Assembly: GCF_051014685.1 (NCBI RefSeq)
Contig: NW_027479464.1
Location: 1 to 64,000 of the forward strand
Length of the DNA: 64,000 bases
Direction: 5' to 3'
From: Ptiloglossa arizonensis
Taxonomy: Eukaryota; Arthropoda; Insecta; Hymenoptera; Colletidae
The notes under the pieces were generated by a model. It did not search any database. It was not told where the DNA came from and saw only the letters and a program-made list of their open reading frames with translations. The first letter of the stretch is position 1. Each line of letters opens with the position of its first letter. The translations under genes and the position numbers were made by a program. Below are positions 11,280 through 24,763 of the stretch, in pieces.

Positions 11280-12560
11280 TACTTTCAGACCGCAACAGGA
11301 ATTTTTGGGTTAGGTCAGTCCGTTCGCGAGATATGGGAGTTTGAAGCCAAGAAATGGTTGAGAAGGCAAAAAATTTTTCGCAATTCTGCTGCTCCAAACG
11401 CTTAACCAGAATGGCCTAGGAAAAAATACACATACGTTGTAATCGTGCGAGTTTCTACTTTCAGATGCAATAGGAATTTTTGGGTTAGGTCAACCGTTCG
11501 CGAGATATGGGAGATTGAAGACAAGAAATTGTTGAGAAGGCAAAAATTTTTCGCATTCTGCTGCTCCAAACGCTTAACCAGAATGGCCTAGGGAAAAAAT
11601 ACACGTACGTTGTAATCGGGCGAGTTTCTACTTTCAGACGCAACAGGAATTTTTGGTTTAGGTCAGTCCGTTCGCGAGATATGGGAGTTTGAAACCAAGA
11701 AATTGTTGAGAAGGGGGCAAAACATTTTTCGCAATTCTGCTGCTCCAAACGCTTAACAAGAATGGCCTAGGGAAAAAATACACATACCGGTTGTAATCGG
11801 GCGGAGTTTCTACTTTCAGATGTAACAGCAATTTTTGGGTTAGGTTCAATCCGTTCGCGAGATATGGGAGTTTGAAGCTAAGAAATGGTTGAGAAGAGAC
11901 AACAATTTTTCGCAATTCTGCTGCTCCAAACGCTTAACCAGTATGGGCCTAGGGGAAAAAATACACGTACCGCTGTAATCGGGCGAGTTCTACTTTCAGA
12001 TGCAATAGGGAATTTTTCGGTTAGGACAATCCGTTCGCGAGATATGGGAGTTTGAAGCCAAGAAACGGTTGAGAAGGCAAAAAATTTTTCGCAATTCTGC
12101 TGCTCCATACGCTTAACCAGAATGGCCTAGGGAAAAAATACACGTACCGCTGTAATCGGGCGAGTTTCTACTTTCAGATGCAATAGGATGTTTGGGTTAG
12201 GTCCATCCGTTCGCGAGATATGGGAGTTTGAAGCCAAGAAATGGTTGAGAAGGCAAAAAATTTTTCGCAATTCTAATGCTCCAAACGCTTAACCAGAATG
12301 GCCTAGGGAAAAAATACACATACCGTTGTAATCGGGCGAGTTTCTACTTTCAGATGTAACAGCAATTTTTTGGGTTAGGTCAATCCGTTCGCGAGATATG
12401 GAGTTTGAAGCTAAGAAATGGTTGAGAATACAACAAATTTTTCGCACTTCTGCTGCTCCAAACGCTTAACCAGAGTGGCCTAGGGAAAAAATACACATAC
12501 CGCTGTAATCGAGCGAGTTTCTACTTTCAGATGCAATAGGAATTTTTGGGTTTAGGTCAA
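11280..12560 (+). other. Second indel-rich stretch, possible assembly seam
   Basis: Monomers here match others at about +2480 in variant content but carry many single-base indels. Examples: CAGACCGCAAC (11286), CCTAGGAAAAAA (about 11415), CATACGTTG, AAGGGGGCAAAAC (about 11712), ACCGGTTGTAATCGGGCGGAG (about 11787-11807), GGTTCAATCC (about 11842), AAGAGACAACAATTTTT (about 11893), GTATGGGCCTAGGGG (about 11942), GCGAGTTCTAC, ATAGGGAATTTTT, ATAGGATGTTTGG (about 12184), AATTTTTTGGG and GATATGGAGTTTG (about 12397). Beyond about 12560 the monomers return to clean 177-bp spacing. The patch starts close to the end of the 32-mer copy B, so it may mark a junction placed by the assembler. Confidence 0.55.
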
Positions 12561-15500
12561 TCGGTTCGCGAGATGTGGGAGTTTGAAGCTAAGAAATGGT
12601 TAAGAAGAGAACAAAGTTTTTGCACTTCTGCTGCTCCAAACGCTTAACCAGAATGGCCTAGGGAAAAAATACACCTACCTTTGCAATCGGGCGAGTTTCT
12701 ACTTTCAGATGCAATAGGTATTTTTGGGTTAGGTTAATCCGTTCGCGAGATATGGGAGTTTGAAGCCAAGAAATGGTTGAGAAGGCAAAACATTTTTCGC
12801 AATTCTGCTGCTCCAAACGCTTAACCAGAATGGCCTAGGGCAAAAATACACATACCGTTGTAATCGGGCGAGTTTCTACTTTCAGATGCAATAGGGATTT
12901 TTGGGTTAGGTCAATCCGTTCGCGAGATATGGGAGTTTGAAGCCAAGAAATGGTTGAGAAGGCAAAAAATTTTTCGCAATTCTAATGCTCCAAACGCTTA
13001 ACCAGAATGGCCTAGGGAAAAAATACACGTACCGTTGTAATCGGGCGAGTTTCTACTTTCAGACGCAACAGGAATTTTTGGGTTAGGTCAGTCCGTTCGC
13101 GAGATATGGGAGTTTGAAACCAAGAAATTGTTGAGAAGGCAAAACATTTTTCGCACTTCTGCTGCTCCAAACGCTTAACCAGAATGGCCTAGGGAAAAAA
13201 TACACCTACCTTTGGAATCGGGCGAGTTTCTACTTTCAGATGCAATAGGAATTTTTGGGTTAGGTTAATCCGGTTCGCGAGATATGGGAGTTTGAAGCCA
13301 AGAAATGGTTGAGAAGGCAAAACATTTTTCGCATTTCTGCTGCTCCAAACGCTTAACCAGAATGGCCTAGGGAAAAAATACACATACCGTTGTAATCGGG
13401 CGAGTTTCTACTTTCACACGCAACAGGAATTTTTGGGTTAGTTCAATCCGTTCGCGAGATATGGGAGTTTGAAGCCAAGAAATGTTTGAGAATGCATACA
13501 ATTTTTCGCAATTCTGCTGATCCAAACGCGTAACCAGAATGGTCTAGGGAAAAAATACACATACCGTTGTAATCGGGCGAGTTTCTACATTCTGGCGCAG
13601 CAGGAATTTTTGGGTTTGGTCAATCCGTTCGCGAGATATGGGGACTTTGAAGCTAAGAAATGGTTGAGAAGGCAAAAAATTTTTCGCAATTCTGCTGCTC
13701 CAAACGCTTAACCAGAATGGCCTAGGGAAAAAATAAACGTACCGCTGTAATAGGGCGAGTTTCTACTTTCAGATGCAATAGGGATTTTTGGGTTAGGTCA
13801 ATCCGTTCGCGAGATATGGGAGTTTGAAGCCAAGAAATGGTTGAGAAGGCAAAAAATTTTTCGCAATTCTGCTGCTCCAAACGCTTAACCAGAGTGGCCT
13901 AGGGAAAAAATACACATACCGTTGTAATCGGGCGAGTTTCTACTTTCAGACGCAACAGGAATTTTTGGGTTAGGTCAGTCCGTTCGCGAGATATGGGAGT
14001 TTGAAGCCAAGAAATGGTTGAGAAGGCAAAAAATTTTTCGCAATTCTGCTGCTCCAAACGCTTAACCAGAGTGGCCTAGGGAAAAAATACACATACCGTT
14101 GTAATCGTGCGAGTTTCTACTTTCAGATGCAATAGGAATTTTTGGGTTAGGTCAACCCGTTCGCGAGATATGGGAGATTGAAGACAAGAAATGGTTGAGA
14201 AGGCAAAAAATTTTTCGCAATTCTGCTGCTCCAAACGCTTAACCAGAATGGCCTAGGGAAAAAATACACGTACCGTTGTAATCGGGCGAGTTTCTACTTT
14301 CAGACGCAACAGGAATTTTTGGTTTAGGTCAGTCCGTTCGCGAGATATGGGAGTTTGAAACCAAGAAATTGTTGAGAAGGCAAAAAATTTTTCGCAATTC
14401 TAATGCTCCAAACGCTTAACCAGAATGGCCTAGGGAAAAAAATACACGTACCGCTGTAATCGGGCGAGTTTCTACTTTCAGATGCAATAGGAATTTTTCG
14501 GTTAGGACAATCCGTTCGCGAGATATGGGAGTTTGAAGCCAAGAAACGGTTGAGAAGGCAAAAAATTTTTCGCAATTCTGCTGCTCCATACGCTTAACCA
14601 GAATGGCCTAGGGAAAAAATACACGTACCGCTGTAATCGGGCGAGTTTCTACTTTCAGATGCAATAGGAATTTTTGGGTTAGGTCCATCCGTTCGCGAGA
14701 TATGGGAGTTTGAAGCCAAGAAATGGTTGAGAAGGCAAAAAATTTTTCGCAATTCTAATGCTCCAAACGCTTAACCAGAATGGCCTAGGGAAAAAATACA
14801 CATACCGTTGTAATCGGGCGAGTTTCTACTTTCAGATGTAACAGCAATTTTTGGGTTAGGTCAATCCGTTCGCGAGATATGGGAGTTTGAAGCTAAGAAA
14901 TGGTTGAGAATACAACAAATTTTTCGCACTTCTGCTGCTCCAAACGCTTAACCAGAGTGGCCTAGGGAAAAAATACACATACCGCTGTAATCGAGCGAGT
15001 TTCTACTTTCAGATGCAATAGGAATTTTTGGGTTAGGTCAATCGGTTCGCGAGATGTGGGAGTTTGAAGCTAAGAAATGGTTAAGAAGAGAACAAAGTTT
15101 TTGCACTTCTGCTGCTCCAAACGCTTAACCAGAATGGCCTAGGGAAAAAATACACCTACCTTTGCAATCGGGCGAGTTTCTACTTTCAGATGCAATAGGT
15201 ATTTTTGGGTTAGGTTGATCCGTTCGCGAGATATGGGAGTTTGAAGCCAAGAAATGGTTGAGAAGGCAAAACATTTTTCGCAATTCTGCTGCTCCAAACG
15301 CTTAACCAGAATGGCCTAGGGCAAAAATACACATACCGTTGTAATCGGGCGAGTTTCTACTTTCAGATGCAATAGGGATTTTTGGGTTAGGTCAATCCGT
15401 TCGCGAGATATGGGAGTTTGAAGCCAAGAAATGGTTGAGAAGGCAAAAAATTTTTCGCAATTCTAATGCTCCAAACGCTTAACCAGAATGGCCTAGGGAA

Positions 15501-16430
15501 AAAATACACGTACCGTTGTAATCGGGCGAGTTTCTACTTTCAGACGCAACAGGAATTTTTGGGTTAGGTCAGTCCGTTCGCGAGATATGGGAGTTTGAAA
15601 CCAAGAAATTGTTGAGAAGGCAAAACATTTTTCGCACTTCTGCTGCTCCAAACGCTTAACCAGAATGGCCTAGGGAAAAAATACACCTACCTTTGGAATC
15701 GGGCGAGTTTCTACTTTCAGATGCAATAGGAATTTTTGGGTTAGGTTAATCCGTTCGCGAGATATGGGAGTTTGAAGCCAAGAAATGGTTGAGAAGGCAA
15801 AACATTTTTCGCATTTCTGCTGCTCCAAACGCTTAACCAGAATGGCCTAGGGAAAAAATACACATACCGTTGTAATCGGGCGAGTTTCTACTTTCACACG
15901 CAACAGGAATTTTTGGGTTAGTTCAATCCGTTCGCGAGATATGGGAGTTTGAAGCCAAGAAATGTTTGAGAATGCATACAATTTTTCGCAATTCTGCTGA
16001 TCCAAACGCGTAACCAGAATGGTCTAGGGAAAAAATACACATACCGTTGTAATCGGGCGAGTTTCTACATTCTGGCGCAGCAGGAATTTTTGGGTTTGGT
16101 CAATCCGTTCGCGAGATATGGGACTTTGAAGCTAAGAAATGGTTGAGAAGGCAAAAAATTTTTCGCAATTCTGCTGCTCCAAACGCTTAACCAGAATGGC
16201 CTAGGGAAAAAATAAACGTACCGCTGTAATAGGGCGAGTTTCTACTTTCAGATGCAATAGGGATTTTTGGGTTAGGTCAATCCGTTCGCGAGATATGGGA
16301 GTTTGAAGCCAAGAAATGGTTGAGAAGGCAAAAAATTTTTCGCAATTCTGCTGCTCCAAACGCTTAACCAGAGTGGCCTAGGGAAAAAATACACATACCG
16401 TTGTAATCGGGCGAGTTTCTACTTTCAGAT
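11945..16430 (+). repeat. Partial tandem repeat of 14 monomers (2478 bp period)
   Basis: About 11945-13947 reappears at about 14425-16430. Shared markers are TTTTTCGGTTAGGACAATCC (about 12013 and 14495), GCTCCATACGC, CAGATGTAACAGCAA, the TAAGAAGAGAACAAAG monomer with CTTTGCAATCGG, and GAAACCAAGAAATTG (13116, 15597). The observed offset of 2481 is 14 x 177 plus three single-base insertions in the first copy (ATCCGGTTCG near 13270, ATGGGGAC near 13638, an extra A near 14441). After 13947 copy 1 has CAGACGCAACAGG where copy 2 has CAGATGCAATAGG, so homology ends there. Parts of both copies also resemble the 32-mer HOR (for example 1254-2100), indicating a common source. Confidence 0.75.
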
Positions 16431-19099
16431 GCAATAGGAATTTTTGGGTTAGGTCAATCCGTTCGCGAGATATAGGACTTTGAAGCTAAGAAATGGTTGA
16501 GAAGACAACAAATTTTTCGCAATTCTGCTGCTCCAAACGCTTAACCAGAATGGGCTAGGGAAAAAATACACATACCGTTGTAATCGGGCGAGTTTCTATA
16601 TTCTGGCGCAGCAGGAACTTTTGGGTTTGGTCAATCCGTTCGCGAGATATGGGAGTTTGAAGCTAAGAAATGGTTAAGAAGAGAACAAAGTTTTCGCACT
16701 TCTGCTGCTCCAAACGCTTAACCAGAATGGCCTAGGGAAAAAATACACCTACCTTTGTAATCGGGCGAGTGTCTACTTTCAGATGCAATAGGGATTTTTG
16801 GGTTAGGTCAATCCGTTCGCGAGATATGGGAGTTTGAAGCCAAGAAATGGTTGAGAAGGCAAAAAATTTTTCGCAATTCTGCTGCTCCAAACGCTTAACC
16901 AGAGTGGCCTAGGGAAAAAATACACATACCGTTGTAATCGGGCGAGTTTCTACTTTCAGATGCAATAGGAATTTTTGGGTTAGGTCAATCCGTTCGCGAG
17001 ATATAGGACTTTGAAGCTAAGAAATGGTTGAGAAGACAACAAATTTTTCGCACTTCTGCTGCTCCAAACGCTTAACCAGAATGGCCTAGGGAAAAAATAC
17101 ACGTACCGTTGTAATCGGGCGAGTTTCTACTTTCAGACGCAACAGGAATTTTTGGGTTAGGTCAGTCCGTTCGCGAGATATGGGAGTTTGAAACCAAGAA
17201 ATTGTTGAGAAGGCAAAACATTTTTCGCACTTCTGCTGCTCCAAACGCTTAACCAGAATGGCCTAGGGAAAAAATACACCTACCTTTGGAATCGGGCGAG
17301 TTTCTACTTTCAGATGCAATAGGAATTTTTGGGTTAGGTTAATCCGTTCGCGAGATATGGGAGTTTGAAGCCAAGAAATGGTTGAGAAGGCAAAACATTT
17401 TTCGCATTTCTGCTGCTCCAAACGCTTAACCAGAATGCCCTAGGGAAAAAATACACATACCGTTGTAATCGGGCGAGTTTCTACTTTCAGATGCAATAGG
17501 AATTTTTGGGTTAGGTCAATCCGTTCGCGAGATATAGGACTTTGAAGCTAAGAAATGGTTGAGAAGACAACAAATTTTTCGCAATTCTGCTGCTCCAAAC
17601 GCTTAACCAGAATGGGCTAGGGAAAAAATACACATACCGTTGTAATCGGGCGAGTTTCTATATTCTGGCGCAGCAGGAACTTTTGGGTTTGGTCAATCCG
17701 TTCGCGAGATATGGGAGTTTGAAGCCAAGAAATGGTTGAGAAGGCAAAAAATTTTTCGCAATTCTGCTGCTCCAAACGCTTAACCAGAGTGGCCTAGGGA
17801 AAAAATACACATACCGTTGTAATCGGGCGAGTTTCTACTTTCAGATGCAATAGGAATTTTTGGGTTAGGTCAATCCGTTCGCGAGATATAGGACTTTGAA
17901 GCTAAGAAATGGTTGAGAAGACAACAAATTTTTCGCAATTCTGCTGCTCCAAACGCTTAACCAGAATGGGCTAGGGAAAAAATACACATACCGTTGTAAT
18001 CGGGCGAGTTTCTATATTCTGGCGCAGCAGGAACTTTTGGGTTTGGTCAATCCGTTCGCGAGATATGGGAGTTTGAAGCTAAGAAATGGTTAAGAAGAGA
18101 ACAAAGTTTCCGCACTTCTGCTGCTCCGAACGCTTAACCAGAATGGCCTAGGGAAAAAATACACCTACCTTTGTAATCGGGCGAGTTTCTACTTTCAGAT
18201 GCAATAGGAATTTTTGGGTTAGGTTAATCCGTTCGCGAGATATGGGAGTTTGAAGCCAAGAAATGGTTGAGAAGGCAAAACATTTTTCGCAATTCTGCTG
18301 CTCCAAACGCTTAACCAGAGTGGCCTAGGGAAAAAATACACATACCGCTGTAATCGAGCGAGTTTCTACTTTCAGATGCAATAGGAATTTTTGGGTTAGG
18401 TCAATCGGTTCGCGAGATGTGGGAGTTTGAAGCTAAGAAATGGTTGAGAATACAACAAATTTTTCGCACTTCTGCTGCTCCAAACGCTTAACCAGAATGG
18501 CCTAGGGAAAAAATACACCTACCTTTGTAATCGGGCGAGTTTCTACTTTCAGATGCAATAGGAATTTTTGGGTTAGGTTAATCCGTTCGCGAGATATGGG
18601 AGTTTGAAGCCAAGAAATGGTTGAGAAGGCAAAAAATTTTTCGCAATTCTAATGCTCCAAACGCTTAACCAGAATGGCCTAGGGAAATAATACACATACC
18701 GTTGTAATCGGGCGAGTTTCAACTTTCAGATGCAATAGGAATTTTTGGGTTAGGTCAACCCGTTCGCGAGATATGGGAGTTTGAAGACAAGAAATGTTTG
18801 AGAAGGCAAAAAATTATTCGCAATTCTGCTGCTCCAAAGGCTTAACCAGAATGGCCTAGGGAAAAAATACACGTACCGCTGTAATCGGGCGAGTTTCTAC
18901 TTTCAGATGCAATAGGAATTTTTGGGTTAGGTCAATCCGTTCGCGAGATATGGGAGTTTGAAACCAAGAAATGGTTGAGAAGGCAAAAAATTTTTCGCAA
19001 TTCTAATGCTCCAAACGCTTAACCAGAATGGCCTAGGGAAAAAATACACATACCGTTGTAATCGGGCGAGTTTCTACTTTCAGACGCAACAGGAATTTT
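16431..19099 (+). repeat. Mixed satellite monomers, local 2-mer and 3-mer duplications
   Basis: No long higher-order period is clear here, but short events are. GAGATATAGGACTTTG monomers occur at 16467, 16998, 17529 and 17883, spaced 531, 531 and 354 bp (3, 3 and 2 monomers). The partner monomer with TTTCTATATTCTGGCGCAGC follows some of them. Variant content is that of the 32-mer HOR in shuffled order. From about 18600 the monomers match 5140-5660 (AAATAATACACATACC, GCTCCAAAGGC). No gene or insertion is present. Confidence 0.7.
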
Positions 19100-21931
19100 T
19101 GGGTTAGGTCAGTCCGTTCGCGAGATATGGGAGTTTGAAGCCAAGAAATGGTTGAGAAGGCAAAAAATTTTTCGCAATTCTGCTGCTCCAAACGCTTAAC
19201 CAGAGTGGCCTAGGGAAAAAATACAGATACCGTTGTAATCGGGCGAGTTTCTACTTTCAGATGCAATAGGAATTTTTGGGTTAGGTCAACCCGTTCGCGA
19301 GATATGGGAGATTGAAGACAAGAAATGGTTGAGAAGGCAAAAAATTTTTCGCAATTCTGCTGCTCCAAACGCTTAACCAGAATGGCCTAGGGAAAAAATA
19401 CACGTACCGTTGTATTCGGGCGAGTTTCTACTTTCAGACGCAACAGGAATTTTTGGTTTAGGTCAGTCCGTTCGCGAGATATGGGAGTTTGAAACCAAGA
19501 AATTGTTGAGAAGGCAAAACATTTTTCGCAATTCTGCTGCTCCAAACGCTTAACAAGAATGGCCTAGGGAAAAAATACACATACCGTTGTAATCGGGCGA
19601 GTTTCTACTTTCAGATGTAACAGCAATTTTTGGGTTAGGTCAATCCGTTCGCGAGATATGGGAGTTTGAAGCTAAGAAATGGTTAAGAAGAGAACAAAGT
19701 TTTCGCACTTCTGCTGCTCCAATCGCTTAACCAGTATGGCCTAGGGAAAAAATACACGTACCGCTGTAATCGGGCGAGTTTCTACTTTCAGATGCAATAG
19801 GAATTTTTCGGTTAGGACAATCCGTTCGCGAGATATGGGAGTTTGAAGCCAAGAAACGGTTGAGAAGGCAAAAAATTTTTCGCAATTCTGCTGCTCCATA
19901 CGCTTAACCAGAATGGCCTAGGGAAAAAATACACGTACCGCTGTAATCGGGCGAGTTTCTACTTTCAGATGCAATAGGAATTTTTGGGTTAGGTCCATCC
20001 GTTCGCGAGATATGGGAGTTTGAAGCCAAGAAATGGTTGAGAAGCCAAAAAATTTTTCGCAATTCTAATGCTCCAAACGCTTAACCAGAATGGCCTAGGG
20101 AAAAAATACACATACCGTTGTAATCGGGCGAGTTTCTACTTTCAGATGTAACAGCAATTTTTGGGTTAGGTCAATCCGTTCGCGAGATATGGGAGTTTGA
20201 AGCTAAGAAATGGTTGAGAATACAACAAATTTTTCGCACTTCTGCTGCTCCAAACGCTTAACCAGAATGGCCTAGGGAAAAAATACACCTACCTTTGTAA
20301 TCGGGCGAGTTTCTACTTTCAGATGCAATAGGAATTTTTGGGTTAGGTTAATCCGTTCGCGAGATATGGGAGTTTGAAGCCAAGAAATGGTTGAGAAGGC
20401 AAAACATTTTTCGCATTTCTGCTGCTCCAAACGCTTAACAAGAATGGCCTAGGGAAAAAATACACATACCGTTGTAATCGGGCGAGTTTCTACTTTCAGA
20501 TGCAATAGGAATTTTTGGGTTAGGTCAATCCGTTCGCGAGATATGGGAGTTTGAAGCCAAGAAATGGTTGAGAAGGCATACAATTATTCGCAATTCTGCT
20601 GATCCAAACGCTTAACCAGAGTGGCCTAGGGAAAAAATACACATACCGCTGTAATCGAGCGAGTTTCTACTTTCAGATGCAATAGGAATTTTTGGGTTAG
20701 GTCAATCCGTTCGCTAGATATGGGAGTTTGAAGCTAAGAAATGGTTAAGAAGAGAACAAAGTTTTCGCACTTCTGCTGCTCCAATCGCTTAACCAGAATG
20801 GCCTAGGGAAAAAATACACCTACCTTTGCAATCGGGCGAGTTTCTACTTTCAGATGCAATAGGAATTTTTGGGTTAGGTTAATATGTTCGCGAGATATGG
20901 GAGTTTGAAGCCAAGAAATGGTTGAGAAGGCAAAACATTTTTCGCAATTCTGCTGCTCCAAACGCTTAACCAGAGTGGCCTAGGGAAAAAATACACATAC
21001 CGCTGTAATCGAGCGAGTTTCTACTTTCAGATGCAATAGGAATTTTTGGGTTAGGTCAATCCGTTCGCGAGATATGGGAGTTTGAAGCTAAGAAATGGTT
21101 AAGAAGAGAACAAAGTTTTCGCACTTCTGCTGCTCCAAACGCTTAACCAGAATGGCCTAGGGAAAAAATACACCTACCTTTGCAATCGGGCGAGTTTCTA
21201 CTTTCAGATGCAAAAGGAATTTTTGGGTTAGGTTAATCCGTTCGCGAGATATGGGAGTTTGAAGCCAAGAAATGGTTGAGAAGGCAAAACATTTTTCGCA
21301 ATTCTGCTGCTCCAAACGCTTAACCAGAATGGCCTAGGGAAAAAATACACATACCGTTGTAATCGGGCGAGTTTCTGCTTTCACACGCAACAGGAATTTT
21401 TGGTTTAGGTCAATCCGTACGCGAAATATGGGAGTTTGAAGCCAAGAAATGGTTGAGAAGGCATACAATTTTTCGCAATTCTGCTGATCCAAACGCTTAA
21501 CCAGAATGGCCTAGGGAAAAAATACACATACCGTTGTAATCGGGCGAGTTTCTACATTCTGGCGCAGCAGGAATTTTTGGGTTTGGTCAATCCGTTCGCG
21601 AGATATGGGACTTTGAAGCTAAGAAATGGTTGAGAAGACAACAAATTTTTCGCAATTCTGCTGCTCCAAACGCTTAACCAGAATGGGCTAGGGAAGAAAT
21701 ACACATACCGTTGTAACCGGGCGATTTTCTACTTCCACACGCAACAGGAATCTTTGGGTTAGGTCAATCCGTTCGCGAGATATGGGAGTTTGAAGCTAAG
21801 AAATGGTTGAGAATACAACAAATTTTTCGCACTTCTGCTGCTCCAAACGCTTAACCAGAATGGCCTAGGGAAAAAATACACCTACCTTTGTAATCGGGCG
21901 AGTTTCTACTTTCAGATGCAATAGGAATTTT
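19100..21931 (+). repeat. 16-monomer higher-order repeat, copy 1 (2832 bp)
   Basis: Each monomer in this block is repeated 2832 bp (16 x 177) downstream. Rare markers fix the offset: ATACAGATACCG at 19222 and 22054; GAGAAGCCAAAAAATTT at 20041 and 22873; CTAGATATGGG and TTAATATGTTCG once in each copy. A noticed difference is TGTATTCGGG near 19411 against TGTAATCGGG in copy 2. The copies abut without spacer, so this is a simple tandem duplication or part of a longer run. Confidence 0.88.
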
Positions 21932-24763
21932 TGGGTTAGGTCAGTCCGTTCGCGAGATATGGGAGTTTGAAGCCAAGAAATGGTTGAGAAGGCAAAAAAT
22001 TTTTCGCAATTCTGCTGCTCCAAACGCTTAACCAGAGTGGCCTAGGGAAAAAATACAGATACCGTTGTAATCGGGCGAGTTTCTACTTTCAGATGCAATA
22101 GGAATTTTTGGGTTAGGTCAACCCGTTCGCGAGATATGGGAGATTGAAGACAAGAAATGGTTGAGAAGGCAAAAAATTTTTCGCAATTCTGCTGCTCCAA
22201 ACGCTTAACCAGAATGGCCTAGGGAAAAAATACACGTACCGTTGTAATCGGGCGAGTTTCTACTTTCAGACGCAACAGGAATTTTTGGTTTAGGTCAGTC
22301 CGTTCGCGAGATATGGGAGTTTGAAACCAAGAAATTGTTGAGAAGGCAAAACATTTTTCGCAATTCTGCTGCTCCAAACGCTTAACAAGAATGGCCTAGG
22401 GAAAAAATACACATACCGTTGTAATCGGGCGAGTTTCTACTTTCAGATGTAACAGCAATTTTTGGGTTAGGTCAATCCGTTCGCGAGATATGGGAGTTTG
22501 AAGCTAAGAAATGGTTAAGAAGAGAACAAAGTTTTCGCACTTCTGCTGCTCCAATCGCTTAACCAGTATGGCCTAGGGAAAAAATACACGTACCGCTGTA
22601 ATCGGGCGAGTTTCTACTTTCAGATGCAATAGGAATTTTTCGGTTAGGACAATCCGTTCGCGAGATATGGGAGTTTGAAGCCAAGAAACGGTTGAGAAGG
22701 CAAAAAATTTTTCGCAATTCTGCTGCTCCATACGCTTAACCAGAATGGCCTAGGGAAAAAATACACGTACCGCTGTAATCGGGCGAGTTTCTACTTTCAG
22801 ATGCAATAGGAATTTTTGGGTTAGGTCCATCCGTTCGCGAGATATGGGAGTTTGAAGCCAAGAAATGGTTGAGAAGCCAAAAAATTTTTCGCAATTCTAA
22901 TGCTCCAAACGCTTAACCAGAATGGCCTAGGGAAAAAATACACATACCGTTGTAATCGGGCGAGTTTCTACTTTCAGATGTAACAGCAATTTTTGGGTTA
23001 GGTCAATCCGTTCGCGAGATATGGGAGTTTGAAGCTAAGAAATGGTTGAGAATACAACAAATTTTTCGCACTTCTGCTGCTCCAAACGCTTAACCAGAAT
23101 GGCCTAGGGAAAAAATACACCTACCTTTGTAATCGGGCGAGTTTCTACTTTCAGATGCAATAGGAATTTTTGGGTTAGGTTAATCCGTTCGCGAGATATG
23201 GGAGTTTGAAGCCAAGAAATGGTTGAGAAGGCAAAACATTTTTCGCATTTCTGCTGCTCCAAACGCTTAACAAGAATGGCCTAGGGAAAAAATACACATA
23301 CCGTTGTAATCGGGCGAGTTTCTACTTTCAGATGCAATAGGAATTTTTGGGTTAGGTCAATCCGTTCGCGAGATATGGGAGTTTGAAGCCAAGAAATGGT
23401 TGAGAAGGCATACAATTATTCGCAATTCTGCTGATCCAAACGCTTAACCAGAGTGGCCTAGGGAAAAAATACACATACCGCTGTAATCGAGCGAGTTTCT
23501 ACTTTCAGATGCAATAGGAATTTTTGGGTTAGGTCAATCCGTTCGCTAGATATGGGAGTTTGAAGCTAAGAAATGGTTAAGAAGAGAACAAAGTTTTCGC
23601 ACTTCTGCTGCTCCAATCGCTTAACCAGAATGGCCTAGGGAAAAAATACACCTACCTTTGCAATCGGGCGAGTTTCTACTTTCAGATGCAATAGGAATTT
23701 TTGGGTTAGGTTAATATGTTCGCGAGATATGGGAGTTTGAAGCCAAGAAATGGTTGAGAAGGCAAAACATTTTTCGCAATTCTGCTGCTCCAAACGCTTA
23801 ACCAGAGTGGCCTAGGGAAAAAATACACATACCGCTGTAATCGAGCGAGTTTCTACTTTCAGATGCAATAGGAATTTTTGGGTTAGGTCAATCCGTTCGC
23901 GAGATATGGGAGTTTGAAGCTAAGAAATGGTTAAGAAGAGAACAAAGTTTTCGCACTTCTGCTGCTCCAAACGCTTAACCAGAATGGCCTAGGGAAAAAA
24001 TACACCTACCTTTGCAATCGGGCGAGTTTCTACTTTCAGATGCAAAAGGAATTTTTGGGTTAGGTTAATCCGTTCGCGAGATATGGGAGTTTGAAGCCAA
24101 GAAATGGTTGAGAAGGCAAAACATTTTTCGCAATTCTGCTGCTCCAAACGCTTAACCAGAATGGCCTAGGGAAAAAATACACATACCGTTGTAATCGGGC
24201 GAGTTTCTGCTTTCACACGCAACAGGAATTTTTGGTTTAGGTCAATCCGTACGCGAAATATGGGAGTTTGAAGCCAAGAAATGGTTGAGAAGGCATACAA
24301 TTTTTCGCAATTCTGCTGATCCAAACGCTTAACCAGAATGGCCTAGGGAAAAAATACACATACCGTTGTAATCGGGCGAGTTTCTACATTCTGGCGCAGC
24401 AGGAATTTTTGGGTTTGGTCAATCCGTTCGCGAGATATGGGACTTTGAAGCTAAGAAATGGTTGAGAAGACAACAAATTTTTCGCAATTCTGCTGCTCCA
24501 AACGCTTAACCAGAATGGGCTAGGGAAGAAATACACATACCGTTGTAACCGGGCGATTTTCTACTTCCACACGCAACAGGAATCTTTGGGTTAGGTCAAT
24601 CCGTTCGCGAGATATGGGAGTTTGAAGCTAAGAAATGGTTGAGAATACAACAAATTTTTCGCACTTCTGCTGCTCCAAACGCTTAACCAGAATGGCCTAG
24701 GGAAAAAATACACCTACCTTTGTAATCGGGCGAGTTTCTACTTTCAGATGCAATAGGAATTTT
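21932..24763 (+). repeat. 16-monomer higher-order repeat, copy 2 (2832 bp)
   Basis: This is the second copy of the 16-mer. It follows copy 1 directly and is near identical to it over the full length. The boundary is visible because copy 1 ends into GGTCAGTCCG while copy 2 ends into GGTTAATCCG at the equivalent site. That makes this the last copy; the pattern is lost after 24763. Confidence 0.88.

Larger units (their letters stand above)
5664..11327 (+). repeat. 32-monomer higher-order repeat, copy B (5664 bp)
   Basis: This is the intact copy of the 32-mer. It ends at 11327, where monomer phase coincides with the start of what looks like a third copy. That third copy follows the pattern only to about 11435, where GTAATCGTGCGAG and then CAACCGTTCGC replace the expected variants. 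Private differences from copy A include TTCTCGCAC at about 9604, one missing T at about 8825, and GACAGAAAATG near 10991 for GACAAGAAATG. Identity to copy A looks very high outside copy A's indel-rich start, which suggests a recent duplication. Like copy A, it contains the 9-mer sub-repeat. Confidence 0.9.
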
